From NCBI RefSeq assembly GCF_004332155.1, contig NZ_SJDV01000001.1:124001-188000 (forward strand): 64,000 nucleotides of DNA. Reading direction: 5' to 3'. Positions 1 to 8,353 of the stretch are shown piece by piece (position 1 is the stretch's first letter; each line of letters starts with the position of its first letter). Under the pieces are notes generated by a model that made no database searches, was not told the DNA's origin, and worked only from the letters and a program-made list of their open reading frames with translations. The translations under genes were made by a program, and so were the position numbers. Source of the DNA: Gramella sp. KN1008. GTDB taxonomy: Bacteria > Bacteroidota > Bacteroidia > Flavobacteriales > Flavobacteriaceae.

Positions 1-125
1 AAGATCGCGTTACGAACATCCACGCCGGTACTTATAAAGAAATAATCCTCGTCCCGGGTAAGCCAGTACTGGGAGAACGATTGCAGCGGAAACAGCAGCA
101 GCAGAAGAAAAAAAAGTCTTTTCAT
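1..125 (-). CDS. Exported protein, N-terminal part only (runs off the left edge)
   Basis: Reading leftward from an ATG whose complement lies at 123-125, 41 codons are open to the window edge. The peptide starts with a basic MKR, has a leucine/phenylalanine core and a QSFSQ cleavage region, so it is a typical Sec signal peptide. The mature part begins YWLTRDEDYF and contains an ISTGVDVRNAI stretch. Too little remains to name a family. It is transcribed away from the aminotransferase-like gene at 370, so the 244 bp between them should hold both promoters. Confidence 0.7.
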   Translation of the reverse strand, partial: MKRLFFLLLLLFPLQSFSQYWLTRDEDYFFISTGVDVRNAI

Positions 126-369
126 TGCACAGAGGCCAAGCCGGGACTATTATGTGTTTCATTATGAAAGGCTTATGAAGATACGTCATAATTAGGAATT
201 GTGAACATCCTTCATAAAATACCGGAAGCAGGGAAAATAACCTCATATTCTGCCGGAAAGTAATTATGTGTCTGTTAGTCAGTTATTTATGTTCATATAT
301 CTCCAATTTTTTATAGGCTGTCTTCCTGCAAATGAGTAAATTGTATGCTTATTTTTTAAATTTTCTCTT

Positions 370-1680
370 ATGGACAGACGCAGTTTTTTAAACCGGACCG
401 GAATCGCCATGGGGGCAGGAATTGGCCTTCCCGCCTTAAGCGCCTTTGAAAGAATTACTCACCCTGAGGTATTTGATAATGATGTGCCGGCTAACTGGGA
501 CGATCTCCGGGATATGTTCCAGCTGGAATCCGGCAAGATACATATGGCCCTTATGCTGCTGGCTTCCCATCCACGGCCGGTGAAAAACGCGATCGCCAGG
601 CACCGGGAAAACTTTAATAATAACCCGGCAGAGTACTGGGAAAATAATTTTATGACCGCGGAACCCAGGGTGATAGCAGCCGCCGCGGAATATATGAATG
701 CCGATCCCTCTGAGGTCGCGCTTACCGACAGTACCACCCAGGGCCTGGGCATTTTATATACGGGGTTAAAATTTAAAGAAGGCGAGGAGATACTTACCAC
801 CACCCACGATCATTATTCCACCGAAAAAGCACTGGAGTTCGGGGCACAGAGAAGTGGTGCAAAGATCAGGCGCATAGACCTGTACGATGAGCCCTCCCAG
901 GTCTCGGCCGATGAGGTGCTGAGCAGGATCAAAAAGAACATTAATCCAAAGACACGTCTTGTGGCGGTTACCTGGGTACATTCCTGTACCGGGGTAAAAT
1001 TGCCCGTAAAGAAGATAAGCGGACTCATCAGGGAGCTGAACAGCTCGCGGGCGGAAGAAGACCGTATCTATTTCGCGGTAGACGGGGTACATGCCTTTGG
1101 CCTTGACAATATAGATATCCAGGATCTTGGATGTGACTTTTTAGCGGCGGGCACCCATAAATGGCTTTTCGGGCCAAGGGGTACCGGGATATTATTTGCG
1201 AAGAAGGATGCCCATGATATGGTAATTCCCGTGATCCCGGCCTTCTCGGCTGCGTACGGGGAGTGGCTGGGAGTTGTGCCTAAGGACCAGCTTAACTTTA
1301 GCTATTTGAATTCCCCCGGAGGCTTCCATGCCTTTGAACACCGCTGGTCGCTGGATGAGGCCTTTAAGCTTCATATGAACACGGGCAAGGAAAATATCGC
1401 CGCGAGGAGCAAAAAGCTGAATACGATGCTTAAGGAAGGCATGAGCAAGATGGCTCATGTGCGATTGCTAACCCCGGTATCCGACGAATATTCAGAGGCC
1501 ATCAACTGCTTTGAGGTAGATGGATTAAGCCCGGACGAGACGGTAAAAAAACTTCATGAAAAGAAAATAGTAGCTAGCAGTTCACCTTACCGTAAGAGTT
1601 ATGCCAGGCTCACCCCTTGTGTGATCAATACCGAAGAGGAGGTTAAGTACTGCCTTAAGGCACTGGAGGAACTGGCTTAG
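370..1680 (+). CDS. Class V aminotransferase-like PLP enzyme with Tat-type leader
   Basis: The 436-residue protein has the fold-type I layout of cysteine desulfurases and isopenicillin N epimerase-like enzymes. The PLP aspartate sits in DGVHAFG (D238). The Schiff-base lysine is in the GTHKW motif (K264), followed by a GPRGTG loop. Residues 1-25 begin MDRRSFLNRTG, a twin-arginine-like motif before a hydrophobic alanine/glycine stretch. That would fit export of a folded, cofactor-loaded enzyme. There is no obvious iron-sulfur partner nearby, so a sulfur-mobilising role is not supported. It is visibly GC-richer than the following genes and lies outside the repeat-bounded array. The substrate is unknown. 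Confidence 0.85.
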   Translation: MDRRSFLNRTGIAMGAGIGLPALSAFERITHPEVFDNDVPANWDDLRDMFQLESGKIHMALMLLASHPRPVKNAIARHRENFNNNPAEYWENNFMTAEPRVIAAAAEYMNADPSEVALTDSTTQGLGILYTGLKFKEGEEILTTTHDHYSTEKALEFGAQRSGAKIRRIDLYDEPSQVSADEVLSRIKKNINPKTRLVAVTWVHSCTGVKLPVKKISGLIRELNSSRAEEDRIYFAVDGVHAFGLDNIDIQDLGCDFLAAGTHKWLFGPRGTGILFAKKDAHDMVIPVIPAFSAAYGEWLGVVPKDQLNFSYLNSPGGFHAFEHRWSLDEAFKLHMNTGKENIAARSKKLNTMLKEGMSKMAHVRLLTPVSDEYSEAINCFEVDGLSPDETVKKLHEKKIVASSSPYRKSYARLTPCVINTEEEVKYCLKALEELA

Positions 1681-1850
1681 ATATCCAGGATCTTTTTAAG
1701 GTAAACATCCGTTGTTCAGCTGTAATAGGGTGATAGGTGTTTTATGTTTTATACTCAAACTATTAAAAAATTAACTTAGATTTATAGGGAATCTGTTGTG
1801 TCCAGAACTGTAGTATTTATAGGGGTATAGCCAGTTAATTACAATTATGT

Positions 1851-2426
1851 ATGATCAATCTTAAAGGAAGAATTATAATATTATTATTTACGTTTCTGAT
1901 AAGCTCCTGTGGAACTTTTAGCGAACCCATACATAATCAGGGTAAGGTGGATATTAATAAAAGTAATTTAAAACAGTTAAATGGTAATTACAGCAGATTC
2001 TCTAACACCTATTTAGATACTAACACAGCTTATGATTTTAATGACTTATTCCAGTGCTTTTATCTTTGGAAAGAAAAAAAATTAAGGGATACGAGCACCA
2101 GTGAAAAAGACTTTGTTGCATTAGAGGTAATTGATGAAAAAAGGATCAAAGTAAGCTTTATAAAAAATGGCCAAATTGTAAAATCTAAAATATTAAAAGG
2201 GGAATTAACAGAGAACACATTTGTATTTAATGGACGCAACTTTTTAATACCTCTTATTTTTATAAATTTTGGTGAACGGCATAGAACCAGAATTAGTCTT
2301 TCGGAAAATGGCAGTTTGAATTTAGATGCTTTTCAATTTGCTATGGGTAATTTTTTTATTTTTCCATGGACAAGTGGTCATTATGAGGAATACGATCTGG
2401 AGTTTAATAAAATAGCTGAAAAATAA
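1851..2426 (+). CDS. Small lipoprotein of unknown function
   Basis: The protein has 191 residues. The leader ends in LISSC, a lipobox with Cys20, so a membrane-anchored lipoprotein is predicted. The body has alternating polar and hydrophobic strands and aromatic residues, with no motif I recognise. The gene is AT-rich. It is followed within a few bases by the first clear copy of the intergenic repeat (2428), so it looks like the first member of the repeat-bounded series. Confidence 0.7.
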   Translation: MINLKGRIIILLFTFLISSCGTFSEPIHNQGKVDINKSNLKQLNGNYSRFSNTYLDTNTAYDFNDLFQCFYLWKEKKLRDTSTSEKDFVALEVIDEKRIKVSFIKNGQIVKSKILKGELTENTFVFNGRNFLIPLIFINFGERHRTRISLSENGSLNLDAFQFAMGNFFIFPWTSGHYEEYDLEFNKIAEK

Positions 2427-2427
2427 A

Positions 2428-2509
2428 CCAGGTGTAAGCCGACATCCCGATAGCTATAGGGACCGTGTCTTTATTCCTCCAACTGGTGATAACCGAGACC
2501 GGTGTAACC
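2428..2509 (+). repeat. Intergenic attC-like repeat, copy 1 (3' half)
   Basis: It begins ACCAGGTGTAAGCC, matching the middle of better copies. It then has CCTCCAACTGGTGATAACC and GAGACCGGTGTAACC, aligning with the closing block at 11061-11100 and 8310-8340. The opening arm and the A-rich core are missing. Confidence 0.6.
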
Positions 2510-2540
2510 GATTTTCAAAGTGATTTTAATCAAAAAATGA

Positions 2541-2984
2541 ATGATACGACCTTATATTCCTGAAGATAGATCAGCAGTAAAAGATTTATTAAAAAGAAAT
2601 ATTCCTAAATATTTTGATCCCTCTGAAGAAAAGGAATTCGAAAAATATCTGGATGAAGAAAGAGAAGATTATTTCGTTTTCGAGCAGAATTCTCAAATTG
2701 TGGGTGCCGGTGGCATTAATTACTTTCCTAAAGAAAAGATAGCTAGAATTTCCTGGGATATGATTGATCCTGAATTACAGGGCAAAGGAATTGGGAAAAG
2801 CTTGACACAACATAGAATTGATTATTTAAAAAATAATACTCAGGTAGACCTGATTATTGTCAGAACTTCCCAATTAGCTTTTAAGTTTTATGAAAAAATG
2901 GGATTTGAATTAGAAGAGATCGAAAAGGATTACTGGGCAAAAGGTTTTGACCTATACCTAATGAAAAAAAGAAATAAGGCTTAA
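2541..2984 (+). CDS. GNAT-family N-acetyltransferase
   Basis: The protein has 147 residues. The acetyl-CoA pyrophosphate-binding motif A is seen as LQGKGIGKSL (about residues 88-97), preceded by a beta strand with the usual ISWDMI. It is followed by RTSQLAFKFYEKMGFE, the typical motif B with an aromatic residue before the C-terminal strand. It should transfer an acetyl group to an unknown amine. The gene is one of the small co-oriented genes between intergenic repeats, a context in which GNATs are common in integron cassettes. Confidence 0.85.
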   Translation: MIRPYIPEDRSAVKDLLKRNIPKYFDPSEEKEFEKYLDEEREDYFVFEQNSQIVGAGGINYFPKEKIARISWDMIDPELQGKGIGKSLTQHRIDYLKNNTQVDLIIVRTSQLAFKFYEKMGFELEEIEKDYWAKGFDLYLMKKRNKA

Positions 2985-3304
2985 TTCATATTTTAGGATA
3001 GTTAGAATGTATATACCCCTAACAACAGGTGGTTATAGCTGCCGGGCCATGCGATGTTATGGCTATTTCTCAAACTACTGACTAACGGAATGATATATAA
3101 GTACTACACGTTTGGAATTTCTTCTGTCTGGAAGAGACCGTGCTTATAGATTAAAAAATATTTTACACCTAAGGGTGAATCTGTTAAAAATGCCTTAAAT
3201 TTATTGGGAATTTTGCCCCGTCACTGAACCATAGACTATTAGGTCTACAGTTTAAGATTGGTCAGAATTGAAAATTCTTTAATCTAATACTAACCAATCA
3301 ATTC
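2985..3304. other. Non-coding gap without a recognisable gene
   Basis: The 320 bp have no convincing open frame. A segment around 3018-3070 reads CCCTAACAACAGGTGG and later GCGATGTTATGGC. This looks like an AAC...GTT bracket and may be a strongly diverged repeat copy. AT-rich sequence follows to the next start. Confidence 0.4.
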
Positions 3305-4030
3305 ATGAAAAAGTTATTTTTATTTTTCACTCTTGCCTTACTTATTATACCAAAGAATGTAAAATCCCAGAATGAAGGGGAAACAATAGCAGCAGTGGCT
3401 GGTGGTTTATTAGCCATTGGAGCCGGTATTGCTGCCGTAGAGGAGATGAAAGAACAGGCTGAATTAACAGCTACTCAATGGTTGTTATCCAATCACCCGG
3501 AATATGAAAGTTTTTCACTCAAGACCTTAGATTTTGATGGTAAAAAGCTAAAAGACATGTCTTCTGCCTCGGTAATAACCTTTAAGATCCAGGAATTCGA
3601 GCCGGCTGACAAACCGGAATTAAATGGCACCAAGAAAGTTCTTTTCGGCTTTACAAGTTATGGATGGATCAATGAATACGGAATAAACTTCGATAAAGTG
3701 CAATGGCACTTAATTGATGCTAAAGAATGGATGAACATGATGGTCGCATATTCCAAAGTTTCCTCCACTGAAAAAGATGATTTAAAAATAAGGGAAACTC
3801 TAAAAGACGGTAAGATCGTCAATCGGGGAGTGAAGGGAAAAGGAGGAATGGATATTCCCTTTTATAAATTAGAGGGTGACATGTACCTGGTTACAGACTA
3901 TTCTCCTGAAATGAAACTTATCTATAACGAAAGGTCTTTAGGTATCTTTCTAAAAAGTACGAAGGACCTGGTTCAAATAAGCAGGGGAGGAATTATCGAT
4001 ATACATGAATTCTTTTTTGAAGAAGGATAA
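3305..4030 (+). CDS. Secreted protein of unknown function with glycine-rich helix
   Basis: The protein has 241 residues. The first 21 form a Sec signal ending VKSQ. A glycine/alanine-rich stretch at residues 31-45 (AVAGGLLAIGAGIAAV) could be a membrane-interacting helix. The remainder is a mixed alpha/beta domain with many aromatics and no catalytic motif that I can name. The upstream gap is over 300 bp. Immediately downstream lies the best closing arm of the repeat family (4041-4119), so the gene plausibly forms its own cassette. Confidence 0.65.
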   Translation: MKKLFLFFTLALLIIPKNVKSQNEGETIAAVAGGLLAIGAGIAAVEEMKEQAELTATQWLLSNHPEYESFSLKTLDFDGKKLKDMSSASVITFKIQEFEPADKPELNGTKKVLFGFTSYGWINEYGINFDKVQWHLIDAKEWMNMMVAYSKVSSTEKDDLKIRETLKDGKIVNRGVKGKGGMDIPFYKLEGDMYLVTDYSPEMKLIYNERSLGIFLKSTKDLVQISRGGIIDIHEFFFEEG

Positions 4031-4040
4031 TTAAACATAA

Positions 4041-4119
4041 AGGCGAACGCGGGGATTCCGATAGATCTCCGCGTCCCCTACTCCGCCAACTTGCGTTATG
4101 CAAAACCGTTGTGTGCAAT
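4041..4119 (+). repeat. Intergenic attC-like repeat, copy 2 (clear closing arm)
   Basis: It contains a near-perfect hairpin, ACGCGGGGAT against ATCTCCGCGT, then CTCCGCCAACTTGC. The closing arm is GTTATGC (4095-4101), a short spacer and GTTGTGTGC (4108-4116). That arm is the inverted complement of the opening arm of copies at 4951 and 15287 (GCACAAC, then GCATAAC). This is the arrangement expected for L'/R' and R''/L'' boxes of an attC site. Confidence 0.6.
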
Positions 4120-4138
4120 TTTTGACTAATATCAAACT

Positions 4139-4942
4139 ATGAAGATAAACTGCATTTCAGAAATAAATGAAGTAGATCAAATTGAAAAGTCTCTTCTTCA
4201 GAAAATACTTTTTCGTGATTCTACTGATAAATTTAAAATTACAAAACATAGGGCAGGAAAATATCCGGCTATAATTACTGTAAGTGGATTTCTAACTGAA
4301 GATGAAGATAATTATCAAAAATGGGAAAATAGTATTTTAAAGCTTTATCCAGATCAAGAATGGTTTCATTTAGAATGGAACAACAAAAATTTACCTCCTA
4401 GATTAAAAAGACTAGTAGAAAAATGGGAAAAACGTCTTAAAAGGGAACATACTACAGTAGGTTTGACACCTATAATTTATCCAACTTTACCTTATTGGCT
4501 TATTAATAATTGGTGGCACGTTGCAGTTAGAAATTCGCGCCATACTGGAAAACTTTTGGCTAAAAGAATCTTAACATGTCGAAACAAAGAATTTATCTTA
4601 ATTGGACATTCATTAGGTGCAAGGGTAATTTACAATTGTTTGAAACATATAAGTTCAATTGGTGAAGAAACCAGTATAAAAGAAGTACATCTTCTAGGTG
4701 GGGCTGTTAATAGTAGACCAAAGAAGTGGAGTAAAATTCAAGGAACGGTAAAAAATAGTCTAAATAATTACTACTCTAATAATGATTTAATTTTAAAAAT
4801 ACTTTATTCAGCGGCAATGATTGATAGATTTCCAATTGGCCTGAAAAAAATTGATTTATCATATTTCAAAAACTTTGACTCCACAACTGAAATTTCTGGT
4901 CATACTAAATTTATTCAGAACTTTCACAAAATTAAAAAATAA
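4139..4942 (+). CDS. DUF726-like alpha/beta hydrolase
   Basis: The 267-residue protein has the nucleophile elbow GHSLGAR, followed by VIYNCLKH and the HLLGGAV strand. That order is typical of DUF726/TMCO4-type serine hydrolases. The following NNYYSNNDLILK segment agrees with the family's conserved Asn-Asp region, and a late histidine near the C terminus (GHTKF) could complete the triad. The substrate is unknown. The gene is strikingly AT-rich compared with the window's right half. It sits exactly between a closing repeat arm (4108-4116) and an opening arm (4951-4970), the clearest single-gene cassette layout here. Confidence 0.75.
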   Translation: MKINCISEINEVDQIEKSLLQKILFRDSTDKFKITKHRAGKYPAIITVSGFLTEDEDNYQKWENSILKLYPDQEWFHLEWNNKNLPPRLKRLVEKWEKRLKREHTTVGLTPIIYPTLPYWLINNWWHVAVRNSRHTGKLLAKRILTCRNKEFILIGHSLGARVIYNCLKHISSIGEETSIKEVHLLGGAVNSRPKKWSKIQGTVKNSLNNYYSNNDLILKILYSAAMIDRFPIGLKKIDLSYFKNFDSTTEISGHTKFIQNFHKIKK

Positions 4943-4950
4943 CAAAAACA

Positions 4951-5073
4951 GCTGACAACAAAGCATAACCCAAATAACCGGCAGCCTTAGGAAGAAAAGA
5001 ATTAACTTCACCAGCAAACCGGGTATTATGCCGGGAAAGTGTTTCTGGTCGCCAACCTGTCTTATGCCAGGCG
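4951..5073 (+). repeat. Intergenic attC-like repeat, copy 3 (near full length)
   Basis: The opening arm is GCTGACAACAAAGCATAACC, with GCATAAC at 4963-4969. The core CCTTAGGAAGAAAAGAATT is followed by AACTTCACCAGCAAACCGGG. The copy ends TCGCCAACCTGTCTTATGCC, where CTTATGC pairs with the opening GCATAAC apart from one base. It starts eight bases after the stop codon of the hydrolase gene. Confidence 0.65.
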
Positions 5074-5099
5074 CGAAACGAATATTTACTTAGAACTGA

Positions 5100-5462
5100 A
5101 TGAGAATGTATAGAATTTTAAAAATAATATTGATGTGGCTGCCTTCAGTTATAATTAGCCTGTTCTTTATTCCAAACGCTTTAGATAAAATCCTTAACTC
5201 TAATCAAATGGATAAAATCGTGACTAATAGTACCATCATGATCAGTACGGGAATTTTCCTTTTGATCGCAACAGGATTGTTCCTGTATAATAAAACTATA
5301 CTGCTCGGGACTACGCTCCTGGCACTCTACATGACCTTTATAGTGTTTATTCATATGTACAAAGGGAAACCATATGAAGTAGCAATTTTAATTGTGATGG
5401 CCACAATACTCGCTTCTTACATGAGGAAACCGAAAATATTTCATCAAAGACAAGAACTGTAG
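5100..5462 (+). CDS. Four-helix membrane protein, DoxX-like
   Basis: The 120-residue protein has four hydrophobic segments, about residues 7-25, 45-62, 66-85 and 94-107. A short NALDKIL loop follows the first helix, and positively charged residues cluster near the C terminus. Size and topology resemble the DoxX-like family often found as single small membrane genes in Bacteroidota. No redox cysteine pair is present, so no activity can be given. It follows repeat copy 3 directly. Confidence 0.6.
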   Translation: MRMYRILKIILMWLPSVIISLFFIPNALDKILNSNQMDKIVTNSTIMISTGIFLLIATGLFLYNKTILLGTTLLALYMTFIVFIHMYKGKPYEVAILIVMATILASYMRKPKIFHQRQEL

Positions 5463-5540
5463 ATTTAAATAATGGGATCAAGTTCAGACCTCAAATTTTT
5501 ACATAACGAACTGACAAAAATTTGAAACGGAATAAACATT

Positions 5541-5597
5541 TACCACCAACGGTTTATTGCCAATAGACAGCAGCCTTAGTAAGAAAATAATTAATAG
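5541..5597 (+). repeat. Intergenic attC-like repeat, copy 4 (partial)
   Basis: CACCAACGGTTTATTGCC is followed by CAGCAGCCTTAG and TAAGAAAATAATTAATAG, which is the A-rich core of the family. The closing arm is absent; the next gene starts three bases later. Confidence 0.5.
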
Positions 5598-5599
5598 CA

Positions 5600-6631
5600 A
5601 TGAAAGTAATTAAAGTGATAGCCGTTTTTATAGGAATAATATTAATAGTTGCTATTATAAAAATTGGAGTCCCGATTGGTGAAAAACTGTATAACAAATA
5701 TCAATTCGAAAATTCCCTCTCCAACACGGTATTTGACAAAGAGATCGAACCCGGTGCTTACCTAAATGCAAAAAGCTTAAAAGACGGAGAAATTATATCC
5801 AAAGAATTATTTCAACTCTCAGAAATCCCCCCGATCTGGGATAAAATATCCCTGAACGACTCATTGTTGGAGCAATATCAATATTTAGACAAAGTAAACT
5901 TCTCCCTGATCGTTTATAAAAGCGATTCGTTATTAGTAAGCGGACTAATTGCCGAACCTAAACAAAATGGCAAATTTCCTGTAGTTATATTTAACCGGGG
6001 AGGAAATAAACAAACCGGGAAGTCGGCAAAAGCCAAAACACTTTTTTCATTACTTCAGGTAACAAACCTGGTTGAAGAAGGATATGTGATCTTAGCACCT
6101 TGTTACAGGGAGAATGATGAATTTGGAGGTAGCGATATTAATGATGTCCTGAACCTGATAAAAACCACCAGATACCTGCAAAAAGCTGACCCGGAAAGAA
6201 TTGGAATGGCTGGGTGGTCCAGAGGCGGAATGATGACATATTTAGCCCTTAAAAAATCTGAAGAGATCAGAACGGCGGTCGTCATAAATGGTCCGACGGA
6301 ATTGTCGGAATTAATTGAAGAAAGGCCGGAAATGGATACAAGGGTCTGTGCGGAGCTCATTCCAAATTATAAAGACAACAAAAAGGAGGAACTGGAAAAA
6401 CGCTCGGTTCTATACTGGGCAGAAGAGCTGGATAAAAATGCAAACCTGCTTATCGTATGTGGCACAGAGGATGAGCAGGTCAATCCAAGACAGGCGCATT
6501 TGATCGCGGAAAGATTAGCGGAGATAAACTATGATTTCACCCTCAAAGAATTTGAGACCGATCATAAATTCAGTGGTAAGAATAAAGAATTGAACATTTT
6601 AATTGCAAACTGGTTCAATAAAAATTTATAG
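5600..6631 (+). CDS. Prolyl-oligopeptidase-like (S9-type) alpha/beta hydrolase
   Basis: The 343-residue protein has one N-terminal transmembrane anchor (residues 5-25), then a catalytic domain with the oxyanion-hole region VVIFNRGG. The nucleophile motif is GWSRGG, the aspartate is in CGTEDEQV, and the histidine in DHKFSG near the C terminus. The order Ser-Asp-His and spacing fit dienelactone-hydrolase/S9 peptidases. A periplasm-facing, membrane-tethered hydrolase is likely. It is one of the larger genes in the repeat-bounded stretch and has a repeat copy about ten bases after its stop. Confidence 0.8.
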   Translation: MKVIKVIAVFIGIILIVAIIKIGVPIGEKLYNKYQFENSLSNTVFDKEIEPGAYLNAKSLKDGEIISKELFQLSEIPPIWDKISLNDSLLEQYQYLDKVNFSLIVYKSDSLLVSGLIAEPKQNGKFPVVIFNRGGNKQTGKSAKAKTLFSLLQVTNLVEEGYVILAPCYRENDEFGGSDINDVLNLIKTTRYLQKADPERIGMAGWSRGGMMTYLALKKSEEIRTAVVINGPTELSELIEERPEMDTRVCAELIPNYKDNKKEELEKRSVLYWAEELDKNANLLIVCGTEDEQVNPRQAHLIAERLAEINYDFTLKEFETDHKFSGKNKELNILIANWFNKNL

Positions 6632-6640
6632 CACGCACCA

Positions 6641-6712
6641 TGCACAACAACGCATACCTCAAATAACCGGCAGTCTTAGAAAGAAAATAATTAACTTGAT
6701 CAACATCCCGCT
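6641..6712 (+). repeat. Intergenic attC-like repeat, copy 5 (opening half)
   Basis: CCATGCACAACAACGCATAC is almost identical to the opening arm at 15287. AACCGGCAGTCTTAG and AAGAAAATAATTAACTTG follow. The closing half is not recognised before the convergent gene end at 6773. Confidence 0.6.
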
Positions 6713-6772
6713 AGTAATCAAAATCCTTAAAACGTTCTTTTCTAGCATTTCCGTATGAAAAAAGGCTAAGTG

Positions 6773-7453
6773 TTACTGTATCTTAAAGACACTGGTTTCA
6801 ATAATTCCTTTATGTTCATCGGGACGCAGCTTTAGCAGTGTTCTTTTCTCTATTGCTTTAAAATGGAATGGTGCTGCCGAGATATCCAGTCCGCTTTGTT
6901 TTTTTAACCTGGTTCCCTGACCTGAAATAATATCCCTGTTAGGCACAAAATCCCCGTCAGGGATATGCTCGGTTAAAATAAGATATTTAAAATCACGCAG
7001 TTTTTTCAGGATGGAATCTACCTCAGCATTCGATAAATGCTGCAGCACCTGTCTCAGGATGGCAATATCCCCGGCAGGAAGGGGATCTACCGCAATATCC
7101 AGACAATGAAATTCCAGGTTTTCCCGGCGAAAATTTTTAGTGTTATAGGCAATAAGCGGCTCTACAATATCCACTCCTGTATATTTCCCGGAATATTTTA
7201 CCAGTTCCTTGCCGACGTTAAAATCCCCGCATCCCAGGTCGCATAGGGTAGGAGGACTTTTAAATGAATTTAAAAAGGAGGCCACCACTTCGATATACGG
7301 GTCTGTAAGATTCGGATTATGGGATCCGGCGCCGGAATAGAATTCAGTATCATCAGCACCCCACAGGTTCATGCTGTAGACCTGTTCCATCGCGGCTTTT
7401 GTGGGCCAGGGCTTCCTTGATCTTTTAACCGGCTTATCTTTTTGCTTCATCAA
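6773..7453 (-). CDS. Class I SAM-dependent methyltransferase
   Basis: The 226-residue protein has SAM motif I LCDLGCGDFNVG (about residues 95-106), a motif II acidic loop in YTGVDIVEP, and a motif around DIAILRQVLQHLSN that resembles post-I/motif IV of small-molecule methyltransferases. The N-terminal 70 residues include a basic start and YSMNLWG, which are not part of the core fold. The substrate is unknown. It is one of only four minus-strand genes in the first 31 kb. Confidence 0.82.
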   Translation of the reverse strand: MMKQKDKPVKRSRKPWPTKAAMEQVYSMNLWGADDTEFYSGAGSHNPNLTDPYIEVVASFLNSFKSPPTLCDLGCGDFNVGKELVKYSGKYTGVDIVEPLIAYNTKNFRRENLEFHCLDIAVDPLPAGDIAILRQVLQHLSNAEVDSILKKLRDFKYLILTEHIPDGDFVPNRDIISGQGTRLKKQSGLDISAAPFHFKAIEKRTLLKLRPDEHKGIIETSVFKIQ

Positions 7454-7520
7454 TAATTCATTGGCGTTGAAAGTTACGATTCTCGTTAATTCCTGGAAAC
7501 AAAGATAAAGCAGGTTTTGC

Positions 7521-7610
7521 AGCAGGGACTCCTGGCTGTTAGCCTTAGAAATAAATAAGTGTCTTCATTAGGAGAGCAGGTCTTAAGCCAGCGGGAGCGC
7601 ATATAACCAC
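7521..7610 (+). repeat. Intergenic attC-like repeat, copy 6 (diverged)
   Basis: The TTAGCCTTAGAAATAAATAAG core is preceded by GCAGGGACTCCTGG. It is followed by AGCAGGTCTTAAGCC and GAGCGCATATAACC. The middle and core match the family but the end arms are poor. Confidence 0.45.
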
Positions 7611-7697
7611 TATAACTTGTGATAATTGAAATTTTTATAAGTATTTTTAGAAGAACTAAATTGCCTGATGAACTAACGAGTTACCCAAACTTTCACA

Positions 7698-8198
7698 TTG
7701 AAAATATTTAAGACCATATTCTTTGTCCTGCTCTTTATTCAAGCGGGATTCGCCCAAAAAGGGATGATAAGAGGTCATATCCAGGATACTGTAAAAAATG
7801 AAGGAGTGGCTTTCGCAAAAGTCCTGATCAATGAATTAGACAGGGAAACAGGAACTGACGTGACCGGTGATTTCAGTTTCGGGGATATACCTCCCGGGAC
7901 CTATAGTCTGCAAGTCTGGATTCAGGACTATCCCGGTAGGGAAATAGATTCCATCGTTATTGCACCCGATGGTATAACAGATATAAGTATCCTGTTCCCA
8001 CCCGAATGTAATTTTAATCATAATGATATGACGTGCCCTGTTTGTAATAAAAAAGATGAGGTCATCCCTATCGTGTATGGACTCCCAAGGGAGGAAATCT
8101 TCAAAAAAGCTGAAGAAGGTAAAGTGAAATTAGGAGGTTGCGTAGTTTCTACCTGCGACCCTCAATGGTATTGTAAAAGGGATAAAAAATCCTTTTAG
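7698..8198 (+). CDS. Exported protein: carboxypeptidase-regulatory-like domain plus C-terminal cysteine motif
   Basis: The 166-residue protein apparently starts at TTG; no ATG precedes the clear Sec leader (VLLFIQAGFAQ). Residues 22-95 are a transthyretin-like carboxypeptidase regulatory domain (IRGHIQDTV, then FGDIPPGTYSLQVW). The C-terminal 50 residues carry CPVCNKKDE, IPIVYGLPREE, LGGCVVSTCDPQWYC. This resembles small cytoplasmic zinc-ribbon proteins with a VIPIVYGLP signature, here lacking a clean last CxxC pair. Fusion of an export-type domain to this module is unusual. It could bind metal in the periplasm. Confidence 0.65.
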   Translation: MKIFKTIFFVLLFIQAGFAQKGMIRGHIQDTVKNEGVAFAKVLINELDRETGTDVTGDFSFGDIPPGTYSLQVWIQDYPGREIDSIVIAPDGITDISILFPPECNFNHNDMTCPVCNKKDEVIPIVYGLPREEIFKKAEEGKVKLGGCVVSTCDPQWYCKRDKKSF

Positions 8199-8230
8199 GA
8201 AAAGAATGCTACACCGGAGGCAAAAGTTTT

Positions 8231-8340
8231 TCAACAGGCGTTACCGTTAGGGAGAAAAGGATTAACTTCACAACCAAACCGGGTATAAGTCGTAATCCCT
8301 GCTTCGAGAGCTTTCGATAACCAGGACCGGTGTGTGCAAT
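8231..8340 (+). repeat. Intergenic attC-like repeat, copy 7 (core and closing arm)
   Basis: CAACAGGCGTTACCGTTAGG is followed by a diverged core with GATTAACTTCACAACC and AAACCGGGTATAAG. The closing block GCTTTCGATAACCAGGACCG ends in GTGTGTGCAAT. The copy abuts the next gene's start region. Confidence 0.65.
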
Positions 8341-8353
8341 TAATAATACTACT

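Noticed and set aside
10..246. A 78-codon minus-strand frame at the left edge
   Set aside because: A different frame from the clear signal-peptide gene starting at 125; it overlaps that gene and has no leader or motif.
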